Source of the DNA: Primulina eburnea | Taxonomy: Eukaryota; Streptophyta; Magnoliopsida; Lamiales; Gesneriaceae | Direction: 5' to 3' | NCBI RefSeq assembly: GCF_022965805.1 | Contig: NW_027331688.1 | Coordinates: forward strand, 62,001-126,000 | DNA: 64,000 nucleotides | Part shown: positions 48,624 through 60,556 of the stretch, piece after piece | Layout of the letters: each line of letters opens with the position of its first letter | How positions within the stretch are numbered: position 1 is the first letter of the stretch | Notes under the pieces: model-generated | Told to the model about the DNA's origin: nothing | Seen by the model: only the letters and a program-made list of their open reading frames with translations | The model's database searches: none | Position numbers and translations under genes: made by a program

Positions 48624-50770
48624 TGTTAGAGTAGGTGCCCGTCGAGCCAAGTGTTGGCCGAGTGTTCACAATGAAACTCTATGAATAAGCAGTCTTTATT
48701 TTAATAATATTTGAAATTATTACTTTGGCAAATCTTTATCTGTATACCCATGCTAGCTGCATAGATAAAGCCCTTGAATATACAAATAGTAGAAAGAATA
48801 TGAGATGCTCATATGATGAGTATCATGAAACTCATATTTGTAATACTGTATATTCTAAACGGTTCCTAGTCGATTCAGCCGCCACTAAGAAGGATATAGG
48901 CCGCTTGAGTTAGAGACTAGTATCTGCGATGTGAGTACCATGTTTCATTGGTAGGGGACATTGTGATGTCCGAACATGCAGATAGGTGCTCCTTGTAGAG
49001 TGCACTGAACAACCCTCCATAAAAGGACTTTCCAAGTGGTTCTCACTTATCGAGTGGAAAAGTCCTGGTTTATGGTTGTACAGAATTAGTCCTTATGACC
49101 CGGGACAACATTGAGACTCTATGTGCTAGAATTACACTTTGACTTGTTTACCGACTCTCATGGGGTCATCAGGTGGCAAGGTTGGGTGTTCTGTCGAAAC
49201 ACATAGGAGTCGATGCATTGTAGTCGGGGATTCACCGCTTACCTTCGGGTATGGATATCCTATGTTTTATCATGTGTATGTAGATCGAAATCTCTGGCCA
49301 GAGTATGGTTGTAATTATGAAAGGTGTTTCATAGATTGCACCATCGATGCAACTACGACATGACACATAGTATCGATTCATAGACAACTCTCGATAAACC
49401 AATGGTTGTCGAATCGGTCGGGATATATGAGTTGAAGGGACCGTACTGTACGCTAACCATAATTGAATGGTTCTTGCAGGCACTATCATGTGATACCTAG
49501 GGAATCACGTAAGCGATGCTGCTAGGCGTTTAACGTGATTGGTTGGGTACTATCAGACTTGAGTTCTGACGTTCTTACTATCAAGGAGTTGATAAGTAAG
49601 AATGGAGCAATTGGGGTATGCTCGAATAAGGACATGTTTAGTCCGAATCACATGAAGATGTGAACCCACGGCTAGTTGTATCAATGAACCATTGAGGGCC
49701 ACACAAGTACTAGCTTTGTAAATCCCGATGAGAAGTAAAATAGTTCAATGTGTTGAACGGCTTATAAAGGAGTTTATAAGCGTAAGTAAAATTAGAAGTA
49801 TGACTTCTATAAAGGAGAAAATAGTTCAATGTGTTGAACAACTTATAAATGAGTTTATAAGTGTAAAGAAAAATAGAAGTATGACTTCTATGAGAGAAAT
49901 ATAAATTTTGATTTATGGAAGTGTTCCTAAATTAAAATTTGGCCAAGTGAATAATGTAATTGAAAATTGTGATTTTCATAGACATTATTATGGACTAAAT
50001 AAATTAATTCAAGTGTTGAATTAATTAGACACTAGTGGGCCTAGTAGAGCCCAAATAATTAAATTAATTCAAGTGTTGGATTAATTAAATAATATTGAGT
50101 CTTGTAGAGCTCAATTAAAATAATTATTTAAACTAGTGGGAGTTGAGTAAATTCAAGTAATGTTTAAATAGTCTCAAATGTGTTTGAGATATTTAAATTT
50201 AGTCCAAAGTTTTTAATTTGATTAAAAACTATATTATATGCATGCATGGGAGGTGAAGAGTTGGGGAATACTTTTGATTAAAATAATGGTTGGCATGCAA
50301 CTTTTTGTATCAACTTTTTGCAACCCCAAGACTAGATTCTCCTCCCTCATTCTACACACACATGGCCGAAACCTCCCTTCCTATTCTCTCCATTTTTCTC
50401 TTCTTTTGTGTTCTTCAATTTGTTGGAGAAAACACACACTTCTCTTTGAAAAATCCTCACATTTTTCTAGTGCAAATTGTGAGGGGATCTACCTAGTTGG
50501 TGGTGGGCCTAATTTGAAGGAAAGATTCAAGGATTTGGAGGAGGAGCTTGTAGATCTTCATGCCTTGAGGAGCTTTGTTGTTTGACAACAAAGTTGGAGC
50601 CACAATCAACTTTTAAAGTTGATAGGTAATACTTTCTTAACATCCTATGAATGTTTTTGTTTTGTAAATATTACACAAGATTTTTATATGGGGTGGCCGA
50701 AATTATGCCTCAAAATTTTCGAATTTTTGCTTCCGTTGCGTTTCCGGCCACCGTAACCGGTCCGCTTTCA
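48624..50770 (+). repeat. copia-B 3' LTR
   Basis: 2147 bp, the same length as the 5' copy and identical by eye except one G/T difference. It contains the same 81-bp tandem duplication (49743 and 49824). Confidence 0.96.
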
Positions 50771-50775
50771 TTCCT
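50771..50775. repeat. Target-site duplication of copia-B, right copy (TTCCT)
   Basis: It repeats 41397-41401 immediately after the LTR end CGCTTTCA. Confidence 0.95.
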
Positions 50776-53726
50776 CCCCTTCTTAGTTCTAGGCAACCCC
50801 AAAATAAAGTCCATAGAAATGTCAATCCAAGTTCTTTTTAAGAATAGCACGCAAATGTGTCCCAAAGTTCTATTGACAACTTCAGTTTGTCCATCCGTTT
50901 GAGGATGACAAGTAGTAGAAAACAACAATTTTGTGCCAGGTTTAGCCCTTAAAGTCTTCCAAAAGTAACTCAAGAATTTAACATCGCGACCAAAAACAAT
51001 AGTCCTAGGCATGCCATGCAACCTAACAACTTCTCTAAAGAACAAATCCGCAATGTTTGAAGCATCATCGGTTTTATGACAAGCTATAAAATGTGCCATC
51101 TTAGAGAATCTATCCACAACAACAAAAATAGAATCCCTACCCTTCTTAGTCCTAGGCAACCCCAAAATAAAGTCCATAGAAATGTCAATCCAAGTTCTTT
51201 TTAAGAATAGCACGCAAAAGTGTTCCCAAAGTTCTATTGACAACTTCAGTTTGTCCATCCGTTTGAGGATGACAAGTAGTAGAAAACAACAATTTTGTGC
51301 CAAGTTTAGCCCATAAAGTCTTCCAAAAGTAACTCAAGAATTTAACATCGCGACCAGAAACAATAGTCCTAGGCATGCCATGCAACCTAACGACTTCTCT
51401 AAAGAACAAATCCGCAATGTTTGAAGCATCATCGGTTTTATGACAAGCTATAAAATGTGCCATCTTAGAGAATCTATCCACAACAACAAAAATAGAATCC
51501 CTACCCTTCTTAGTCCTAGGCAACCCCAAAATAAAGTCCATAGAAATGTCAATCCAAGTTCTTTTTAAGAATAGCACGCAAAAGTGTTCCCAAAGTTCTA
51601 TTGACAACTTCAGTTTGTCCATCCGTTTGAGGATGACAAGTAGTAGAAAACAACAATTTTGTGCCAAGTTTAGGCCCATAAAGTATTCCAAAAGTAACTC
51701 AAGAATTTAACATCGCGACCAGAAACAATAGTCCTAGGCATGCCATGCAACCTAACGACTTCTCTAAAGAACAAATCCGCAATGTTTGAAGCATCATCGG
51801 TTTTATGACAAGCTATAAAATGTGCCATCTTAGATAATCTATCCACAACAACAAAAATAGAATCCCTACCCTTCTTAGTCCTAGGCAACCCCAAAATAAA
51901 GTCCATAGAAATGTCAATCCAAGTTCGTTTTATGAATAGCACGCAAAAGTGTTCCCAAAGTTCTATTGACAACTTCAGTTTGTCCATCCGTTTGAGGATG
52001 ACAAGTAGTAGAAAACAACAATTTTGTGCCAGGTTTAGCCCATAAAGTCTTCCAAAAGTAACTCAAGAATTTAACATCGCGACCAAAAACAATAGTCCTA
52101 GGCATGCCATGCAACCTAACGACTTCTCTAAAGAACAAATCCGCAATGTTTGAAGCATCATCGGTTTTATGACAAGCTATAAAATGTGCCATCTTAGAGA
52201 ATCTATCCACAACAACAAAAATAGAATCCCTACCCTTCTTAGTCCTAGGCAACCCCAAAATAAACTCTATTGAAATGTCAATCCAAGTTCTTTTTATGGA
52301 TAGCACGCAAAAGTGTTCCAAAAGTTCTATTGACAACTTCAGTCTGTCCATCTGTTTGAGGATGAAAAGTAGTAGAAAACAACAATTTTGTGCCAAGTTT
52401 GGCCCATAAAGTATTCCAAAAGTAACTCAAGAATTTAACATCGCGACCAGAAACAATAGTCCTAGGCATGCCATGCAACCTAACGACTTCTCTAAAGAAC
52501 AAATACGCAATGTTTGAAGCATCGTTGGTTTTATGACAAGCTATAAAATGTGCCATCTTAGAGAATCTATCCACAACAACAAAAATAGAATCCCTACCCT
52601 TCTTAGTCCTAGGCAACCCCAAAATAAAGTCCATAGAAATGTCAATCCAAGTTCGTTTTATAAATAGCTCGCAAAAGTGTTCCCAAAGTTCTATTGACAA
52701 CTTCAGTTTGTCCATCCGTTTGAGGATAACAAGTAGTAGAAACGAACAATTTTGTGCCAAGTTTAGCCCATAAAGTCTTCCAAAAGTAACACAAGAATTT
52801 AACAACGCGACCAGAAACAATAGTCCTAGGCATACCTTGCAACCTAACGACTTCTCTAAAGAACAAATCCGCAATGTTTGAAGCATCATCGGTTTTATGA
52901 CAAGCTATAAAATGTGCCAACTAAGAGAATCTATCCACAACAACAAAAATAGAATTTCTCCCCTTCTTAGTCCTAAGGCAACCCCAAAATAAAGTCCATA
53001 GAAATGTCAATCCAAGTTTTTTTAAAAATAGCACGCAAAAGTGTTCCCAAAGTTCTATTGACAACTTCAGTTTGTCCATCCGTTTGAGGATGACAAGTAG
53101 TAGAAAACATCAATTTTGTGCCAAGTTTAGCCCATAAAGTATTCCAAAAGTAACTCAAGAATTTAACATCGCGTCCAGAAACAATAGTCTTAGGCATGCC
53201 ATGCAACCTAACGACTTCTCTAAAGAACAAATCCGCAATGTTTGAAGCATCATTGGTTTTATGACAAGCTATAAAATGTGCCATCTTAGAGAATCTATCC
53301 ACAACAACAAAAAAGAATCCCTACCCTTCTTAGTCCTAGGCAATTCCAAAATAAAGTCCATAGAAATGTCAATCCAAGTTCTTTTTAAGAATAGCACTCA
53401 AAAGTGTTCCCAAAGTTCTATTGACAACTTCAGTTTGTCCATCCGTTTGAGGATGACAAGTAGTAGAAAACAACAATTTTGTGCCAGGTTTAGCCCATAA
53501 AGTCTTCCAAAAGTAACTCAAGAATTTAACATCGCGTCCAGAAACAATAGTCTTAGGCATGCCATGCAACCTAACGACTTCTCTAAAGAACAAATCCGCA
53601 ATGTTTGAAGCATCATTGGTTTTATGACAAGCTATAAAATGTGCCATCTTAGAGAATCTATCCACAACAACAAAAAAAGAATCCCTACCCTTCTTAGTCC
53701 TAGGCAACCCCAAAATAAAGTCCATG

Positions 53727-54009
53727 GAAATGTCAATCCAAGTTCTTTTTAAGAATAGCACGCAAAAGTGTTCCCAAAGTTTTATTGACAACTTCAGTTT
53801 GTCCATTCGTTTGAGGATAACAAGTAGAAGAAAACAACAATTTTGTGCCAAGTTTAGCCCATAAAGTCTTCCAAAAGTAACTAAAGAATTTAACATCGCG
53901 ACCAGAAACAATAGTTCTAGGCATGCCATGCAACCTAACGACTTCTCTAAAGAACAAATCGGCAATGTTTGAAGCATCATTTGTTTTATGACAAGCTATA
54001 AAGACCATA
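53727..54009 (-). repeat. Shortened 283-bp satellite monomer
   Basis: The distance between successive GAAATGTCAATCC points is 283 rather than 364 bp. 81 bp are missing between CTATAAA and the following CATAG, consistent with deletion between two ATAAA copies present in a normal monomer. In the coding reading it fuses SMVF directly to IACHKTND. Confidence 0.85.
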
Positions 54010-55090
54010 GAAATGTCAATCCAAGTTCTTTTTAAGAATAGCACGCAAAAGTGTTCCCAAAGTTTTATTGACAACTTCAGTTTGTCCATCCGTTTGAGGA
54101 TGACAAGTAGTAGAAAACATCAATTTTGTGCCAAGTTTAGCCCATAAAGTATTCCAAAAGTAACTCAAGAATTTAACATCGCGTCCAGAAACAATAGTCT
54201 TAGGCATGCCATGCAACCTAACGACTTCTCTAAAGAACAAATCCGCAATGTTTGAAACATCATTGGTTTTATGACAAGCTATAAAATGTGCCATCTTAGA
54301 GAATCTATCCACAACAACAAAAAAAGAATCCCTACCCTTCTTAGTCCTAGGCAATCCCAAAATAAAGTCCATAGAAATGTCAACTCAAGTTCTTTTTAAG
54401 AATAGCACGCAAAAGTGTTCCCAAAGTTCTATTGACAACTTCAGTTTGTCCATCCGTTTGAGGATGATAAGTAGTAGAAAACAACAATTTTGTGCCAGGT
54501 TTAGCCCATGAAGTCTTCCAAAAGTAACTCAAGAATTTAACATCGCGACCAAAAACAATAGTCCTAGGCATGCCATGCAACCTAACGACTTCTCTAAAGA
54601 ACAAATCCGCAATGTTTGAAGCATCATCGGTTTTATGACAAGCTATAAAATGTGCCATCTTAGAGAATCTATCCACAACAACAAAAATAGAATCCCTACC
54701 CTTCTTAGTCCTAGGCTACCCCAAAATAAACTCTATTGAAATGTCAATCCAAGTTCTTTTTATGAATAGCACGCAAAAGTGTTCCCAAAGTTCTATTGAC
54801 AACTTCAGTCTGTCCATCTGTTTGAGGATGAAAAGTAGTAGAAAACAACAGTTTTGTGCCAAGTTTGGCCCATAAAGTATTCCAAAAGTAACTCAAGAAT
54901 TTAACATCGCGACCAGAAACAATAGTCCTAGGCATGCCATGCAACCTAACAACTTCTCTAAAGAACAAATACGTAATATTTGAAGCATCATTGGTTTTAT
55001 GACAAGCTAGAAAATGTGCCATCTTAGATAATCTATCCACAACAACAAAAATAGAATCCCTACCCTTCTTAGTCCTAGGCAACCCCAAAA

Positions 55091-55266
55091 TAAAGTCCAT
55101 AGAATCCAAGTGCGTTTTAAGAATAGCACGCAAAAGTGTTCCCAAAGTTCTATTGACAACTTCAGTTTGTCCATCCGTTTGAGGATAAAATGTGCCATCT
55201 TAGAGAATCTATCCACAACAACAAAAAAAGAATCCCTACCCTTCTTAGTCCTAGGCAACCCCAAAA
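55091..55266 (-). repeat. Truncated 176-bp satellite monomer, fourth copy
   Basis: It has the same two deletions as the copies at 17861, 20945 and 31316 and again follows a diverged monomer (starting 54731). The monomers after it are the closest match to the copia-A and copia-B insertion surroundings. Confidence 0.85.
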
Positions 55267-57148
55267 TAAAGTCCATAGAAATGTCAATCCAAGTTCTTTT
55301 TCAGAATAGCACGCAAAAGTGTTCCCAAAGTTCTATTGACAACTTCAGTTTGTCCATCCGTTTGAGGATGACAAGTAGTAGAAAACAACAATTTTGTGCC
55401 TGGTTTAGCCCATAAAGTCTTCCAAAAGTAACTCAAGAATTTAACATCGCGACCAGAAACAATAGTCCTAGGCATGCCATGCAACCTAACGACTTCTCTA
55501 AAGAACAAATCCGCAATGTTTGAAGCATCATCGGTTTTACGACAAGCTATAAAATGTGCCAACTAAGAGAATCTATCCACAACAACAAAAATAGAATTCC
55601 TCCCCTTCTTAGTCCTAGGCAACCCCAAAATAAAGTCCATAGAAATGTCAATCCAAGTGCGTTTTAAGAATAGCACGCAAAAGTGTTCCCAAAGTTCTAT
55701 TGACAACTTTAGTTTGTCCATCCGTTTGAAGATGACAAGTAGTAGAAACCTACAATTTTGTGCCAAGTTTAGCCCATAAAGTTTTCCAAAAGTAACACAA
55801 GAATTTAACATCGCGACCAGAAACAATATTCCTAGGCATGCCATGCAACCTAACGACTTCTCTAAAGAACAAATCCGCAATGTTTGAAGCATCATCGGTT
55901 TTATGACAAGCTATAAAATGTGCCAACTAAGAGAATCTATCCACAACAACAAAAATAGAATTCCTCCCCTTCTTAGTCCTAGGCAACCCCAAAATAAAGT
56001 CCATAGAAATGTCAATCCAAGTTCTTTTTAAGAATAGCACGCAAAAGTGTTCCCAAAGTTCTCTTGACAACTTCAGTTTGTCCATCCGTTTGAGGATGAC
56101 AAGTAGTAGAAAACAACAATTTTGTGCCAAGTTTAGCCCATAAAGTCCTCCAAAAGTAACTCAAGAATTTAACATCGCGACCAGAACAATAGTCCTAGGC
56201 ATGCCAAGCAACCTAACGACTTTTCTAAAGAAAAAATCCGCAATGTTTGAAGCATCATCGGTTTTATGACAAGCTATAAAATGTGCCATCTTTGAGAATC
56301 TATCCACAATAACAAAAATAGAATCCCTACCCTTCTTAGTCCTAGGCAACCCCAAAATAAAGTCCATAGAAATGTCAATCCAAGTGCGTTTTAAGAATAG
56401 CACGCAAAAGTGTTCCTAAAGTTCTATTGACAACTTCAGTTTGTCCATCCGTTTGAGGATGACAAGTAGTAGAAACCTACAATTTTGTGCCAAGTTTAGC
56501 CCATAAAGTCTTCCAAAAGTAACACAAGAATTTAACATCGCGACCAGAAACAATATTCCTAGGCATGCCATGCAACCTAACGACTTCTCTAAAGAACAAA
56601 TCCGCAATGTTTGAAGCATCATCGGTTTTATGACAAGCTATAAAATGTGCCAACTAAGAGAATCTATCCACAACAACAAAAATAGAATTCCTCCCCTTCT
56701 TAGTCCTAGGCAACCCCAAAATAAAGTCCATAGAAATGTCAATCCAAGTTCTTTTTAAGAATAGCACGCAAAAGTGTTCCCAAAGTTCTCTTGACAACTT
56801 CAGTTTGTCCATCCGTTTGAGGATGACAAGTAGTAGAAAACAATAATTTTGTGTCAGGTTTAGCCCATAAATTCTTCAAAAAGTAACTCAAGAATTTAAC
56901 ATCGTGACCAGAAACAATGGTCCTAGACATGCCATGAAACCTAACGACTTATCTAAAGAACAAATCCGCAATGTTTGAAGCATCATCGGTTTTATGACAA
57001 GCTAGAAAATGTGTCATCTTAGATAATCTATCCACAACAACAAAAATAGAATCCCTCCCCTTCTTAGTCCTAGGCAACCCCAAAATAAACTCTATTGAAA
57101 TGTCAATCCAAGTTCTTTTTAAGAATAGCACGCAAAAGTGTTCCCAAA

Positions 57149-57153
57149 GTTTT
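57149..57153. repeat. Candidate target-site duplication of the gypsy-type element (GTTTT)
   Basis: These are the five bases before the LTR start TGAAACGTCC, inside a satellite monomer of the variant AAAGTTTTATTGAC (also at 53778). The matching copy would lie beyond the window. Confidence 0.45.
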
Positions 57154-59355
57154 TGAAACGTCCTGATCTTTTTATTGCTTTAAAAGTACTAGAATTTTTT
57201 TTTTTTTTAAACCTCACATAGCATTCGGCCGAACCACAAAATTTCATAAAATATTATAGAGCCTTTTTAAAATTAAAACCACCAACTATATATTTGAGAA
57301 ATGCAGCCCATACTATAATCTCTCAAAAATCTCTCAAACAATAAATAAAAGTCGTACACTCTTTTAACAGAAATCATAAACATATATGCGGAAACTAGCG
57401 TCGGTCCTCGGGTCATGTGCACCTTCAGTCCAGTTGGATCATCCGTCAAGTCCTCCCTCAATGTCACCTGCATCCATCACACCTAGTGAGTCTAAAGGCT
57501 CAACACATCATAATCTTGATAACGAGTAATACGTAATACAGTCAACACATAACAGTGAAAAATACTTATACTTAAAATATCATTTTCATGAAGATGCATA
57601 AACTTGAACATAAACATTTTCATAAATATTTTCATGATGCATAAAACTTTAAACATAAACATTTTCATGATATGCATAACATAAACCTTAACTTTTTCCT
57701 TTTCCTCAACATGACATAAATCCTTTAAACATAATCATAACATTTTCCTTTATCCTCTGTTGAATTCAGATCGTTAATTGTGACTTTCCTCTCATGACAT
57801 GACCTCTCGATGGATCCATCAGAAATATAACCACAGTACTGGGCGGCGGGGGACACCAGCAACACTCTCACCGGTCAACTGGGCCCTGGCCTAACATGAA
57901 TCGAATAGAAATACGATCGTCGGGGCTCCCAATGGGCTTTCCCCTCACGACATTCCTATCCTAACCTCAAACCTCATAACCTCTTAACCTCTTGTTCGCA
58001 ATAATGGAAACACGATCGTCGGGCTCCCACTGGGACCATCACCCTCACGATATCGCCACTATTGACGAACTAGTCACAATCACTTCACTTCATTCAACGT
58101 ATTTCATTCACATCACTTATTAAAACGTGCATAACACAACATTTTCATTTTTTTGAAACCAAGCATGCAACATGTATTTTAAATGTCTTCTTCAATCATG
58201 AACATTCTTTAGACATTTAAAAATCAGCATTTAATCATGAGAAATTCATAAACATTTCAAAATCATCATAATAACATAAAAACAGCATTTCGGGCACTGC
58301 CATGACCTTTACTAATTTCTAGGTGTAAAATGACCGTTTTACCCCTGGCCTCGACATTTTACGTTTTCGATTATTTTCTTGATTTCATGACTCTAACATG
58401 TCCCAAATAATTATTTAAGCTTACGTAAATTTTCTCATATTTCTATTTAGCTTAATTCGATGACTTTTAAATTAATCTTTAAATGTGACGTATTGATGTG
58501 TTTTAATCTCGAATTAAGCCAAACTTTCATATAAAATTCCCAAATTAAAAACTTAGACTTATAATAATTATTTAAGCTTAAATCTAATTTTTCATGATTT
58601 TAAGAAGCATAAAACTAGACTTTTCAATTAACTCGCTAATTAGTGTTTCGTGCGGCGATTAAATTCCGAATAAATCCAAAACTCATTATTTTGACCCCAA
58701 ATTTTAAACATAACTTTTTTATGATTTATTCTACCCTTTCAAGTCGTGAGCCACCCCCGTGGACCCTTGGATCATTTTTTTGTTCTTTAATTTTCGTTTT
58801 TGACCCTTTATCGAACATACCGAGCCATCTCCCAATTTACCCGAGCCACGCCCGAGCCACCTTGAGCCAAACCCGAGCCAACCCATCTAGGAACCTACCT
58901 GAACAAGCCCAGCCCCTGGAACCTAGCCCAAACTCGCAAAAACCCTGCTGTAACTTGGCCCATGTTTCTGCATGTGTGTGTGTCTTGTGTTCTAGTTGTA
59001 CTAGGACTCCTAGCTAGTCTAGGACTCTACCAACCGAGCCACTACCGAGCCCACCTGACCCTAACCATCCCTGGACCACGCCCAGACTAGACCCAGACCA
59101 GACCAAGCCCCTAAACCCAGCAGCGACCCACTGAATTTGGACAGCAACCTCTCGCCTACTTGCTGTCATGATCCTCACTCTCACGTTTTTGATGCTAGGC
59201 TTCTACCCATCGAGCCACTCCTTGAACCATCCCCTCAAGCACCCTCCTAGAACCCTAAGGACGTAACCTAGCCCAGCCCAGACCCCCTGGACGAGCCACT
59301 TCTTCCTGCACCAGCTTCTGCACAACCTGCGCCACCCTCCCTAAATTCTCGGGTG

Positions 59356-59420
59356 GGAGTCCTAGCAAGCTAGGACTCCTTCCCCAGCCCTTGGCCCGAG
59401 TCCTAGCTTGGCTAGGACTC
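59356..59420. repeat. Paired CTAGGACTC hairpins in the LTR
   Basis: GGAGTCCTAGC-AA-GCTAGGACTCC (59356-59379) is a near-perfect palindrome with 11-bp arms. GAGTCCTAGC-TTG-GCTAGGACTC (59398-59420) follows 18 bp later. Direct copies of CTAGGACTC also occur at 59001 and 59019. The first hairpin is preserved in the other LTR near 63949-63972. Confidence 0.75.
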
Positions 59421-59969
59421 TTCCCTAGACTCCCTCACGACCTTGGCTAAGCCCTGATCCCAACCGAACCCAAGCCCAGCCAACAAACCCATAGAACCGA
59501 ACCCATGACCACATGTGACAGCAAGTTTCTTTTCCGGTTGCTTCATGATCGTGTGTGGTGTTTAGGTGATGTTCTAGGACTCTGTAATTCATGAAAAACG
59601 TTGCCTAAACATGTCCTAATCATGGCAGCCCCTTAAACACATAATAAACATGATTTTGGAGATTGAAAACACCACTTTAGAACCCATAAGCATGAGGTTA
59701 CGAAAATTCTGAAAAAAAATCCTTCATGTTCTTCATGCATGTAATAATTCAAACATTAATATGATATGATGGATGAGAAAAGGAGATGTATGGCGTGCCT
59801 TTGTGTTGTTTACGCGCGAATAATCGTTGACGACGAAGAACGGATCGAAACCAAGGCTTAAACTCTCTTGAACCCACCAAAATCCCTTTGAAACTTTCTG
59901 AAATTTGTGTCTGTACTGTGCTGTGAGGGGGTGGGGTGTTTCTGAATTTTTAAATTGGAGTTGCCGTGA

Positions 59970-59980
59970 GTTTTATAAGA
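59970..59980 (-). promoter_or_regulatory. Possible TATA box in the gypsy-type LTR
   Basis: The minus strand reads CTCTTATAAAACTC about 545 bp from the LTR start, a good plant TATA match. The 5' LTR, which would drive transcription, has its equivalent outside the window. Confidence 0.35.
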
Positions 59981-60521
59981 GTGCATGGGGTAGGTTTAGG
60001 TGTTTTATAACAATAAAATTAGCTAATTAACTTACTAACTAGGCTTAGGCCCATTAAGCCAATAAATTAAGCCCATTAGTCTAATTAGGATTTAAATAAA
60101 ATAATACCAAAGTTTTCTTTAATTAAATGTGTGAATTTATTAGCCGGGTTGCCAAAAAGTTCGTATTTTATTTGAAAATCCAATACCGATAAAAATTACG
60201 TTCCGGTGTATAAAATCACCTCACAACCCCTATTCTTTCGAAATCTACTTAAAAACATCGACCTCATTTTAAATAATTAAAAATAATCATTTAATAAAAT
60301 CATTTTACATTTTTCAGCCCTCGGTCCCCGTTCCTCGATCGTCACTTGAATATTCCTTAAAAATACATTTTAATGCACCCATGTAGAAAATATAATTTAA
60401 ACATGCAATTATGCACCACATAATTAATTAATGCAATTAAACCAATTAATTAAAATACAAAAGAATTTAATAATTGCATGCATGTGGTTTGCGTGGACTT
60501 TAAAATTTTCGGGGCGTTACA

Positions 60522-60534
60522 ATCTTCCCCCCTT
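60522..60534 (-). other. Gypsy-type element polypurine tract
   Basis: AAGGGGGGAAGAT on the minus strand, directly before the LTR start TGTAACG. Confidence 0.88.
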
Positions 60535-60556
60535 AAATTGAATTTCGTCCTCGAAA
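60535..60556 (-). pseudogene. Last codons of a Ty3/gypsy pol
   Basis: The minus strand reads NFEDEIQFKG running into the polypurine tract and stopping at the TAA inside the LTR start. This short tail is typical of the C-terminus of plant gypsy (chromovirus-like) polyproteins. Nothing upstream is recognisable as integrase, so it is a remnant left by internal deletion. The family assignment is from the motif only. Confidence 0.6.

Larger units (their letters stand above)
41402..50770 (+). mobile_element. copia-B: Ty1/copia LTR retrotransposon, gag intact, pol defective
   Basis: A complete 9369-bp insertion with two 2147-bp LTRs, TG...CA ends, and TTCCT target duplications. The order is 5' LTR, tRNA-Met primer site (43551), 1.8-kb leader, gag (45375-46292), protease and pre-integrase remnant, integrase C-terminal remnant, broken RT, RNase H, polypurine tract, 3' LTR. 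I found only one LTR difference (TATGTGTTATC at 42050 against TATGTTTTATC at 49263), so it inserted very recently, probably after copia-A. It is collinear with copia-A, lies in the opposite orientation, and shares its integrase deletion and other pol lesions. It can make Gag but not integrase. Confidence 0.96.
50771..57153 (-). repeat. 364-bp satellite array, right block (diverged)
   Basis: About 17 monomers in the same orientation as the left block, starting with the second TTCCT of copia-B and cut at the right by the gypsy-type element. Substitutions are far denser here than at 2-17 kb (for example GCGTCCAG for GCGACCAG at 53172, 53534 and 54182; TTCTCTTG at 56060 and 56788; several private changes at 56870-56950). 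One monomer is 283 bp and one is 176 bp. Diverged monomers with the CTCTATTG marker begin at 52265, 54731 and 57090. Confidence 0.95.
57154..60521 (-). repeat. Gypsy-type element 3' LTR
   Basis: 3368 bp. On the plus strand a C-rich zone (58740-59500) holds repeated GAGCCA phrases and a set of CTAGGACTC/GAGTCCTAG inverted repeats. A 124-codon open frame at 58643-59017 recurs at 63234-63608 only because it is inside the LTR and lies antisense to the element. No host gene is seen. Confidence 0.92.

Noticed and set aside
58643..59017. 124-residue proline-rich frame found twice (also 63234-63608)
   Set aside because: It lies antisense inside the LTR of the gypsy-type element, and the duplication is just the second LTR.
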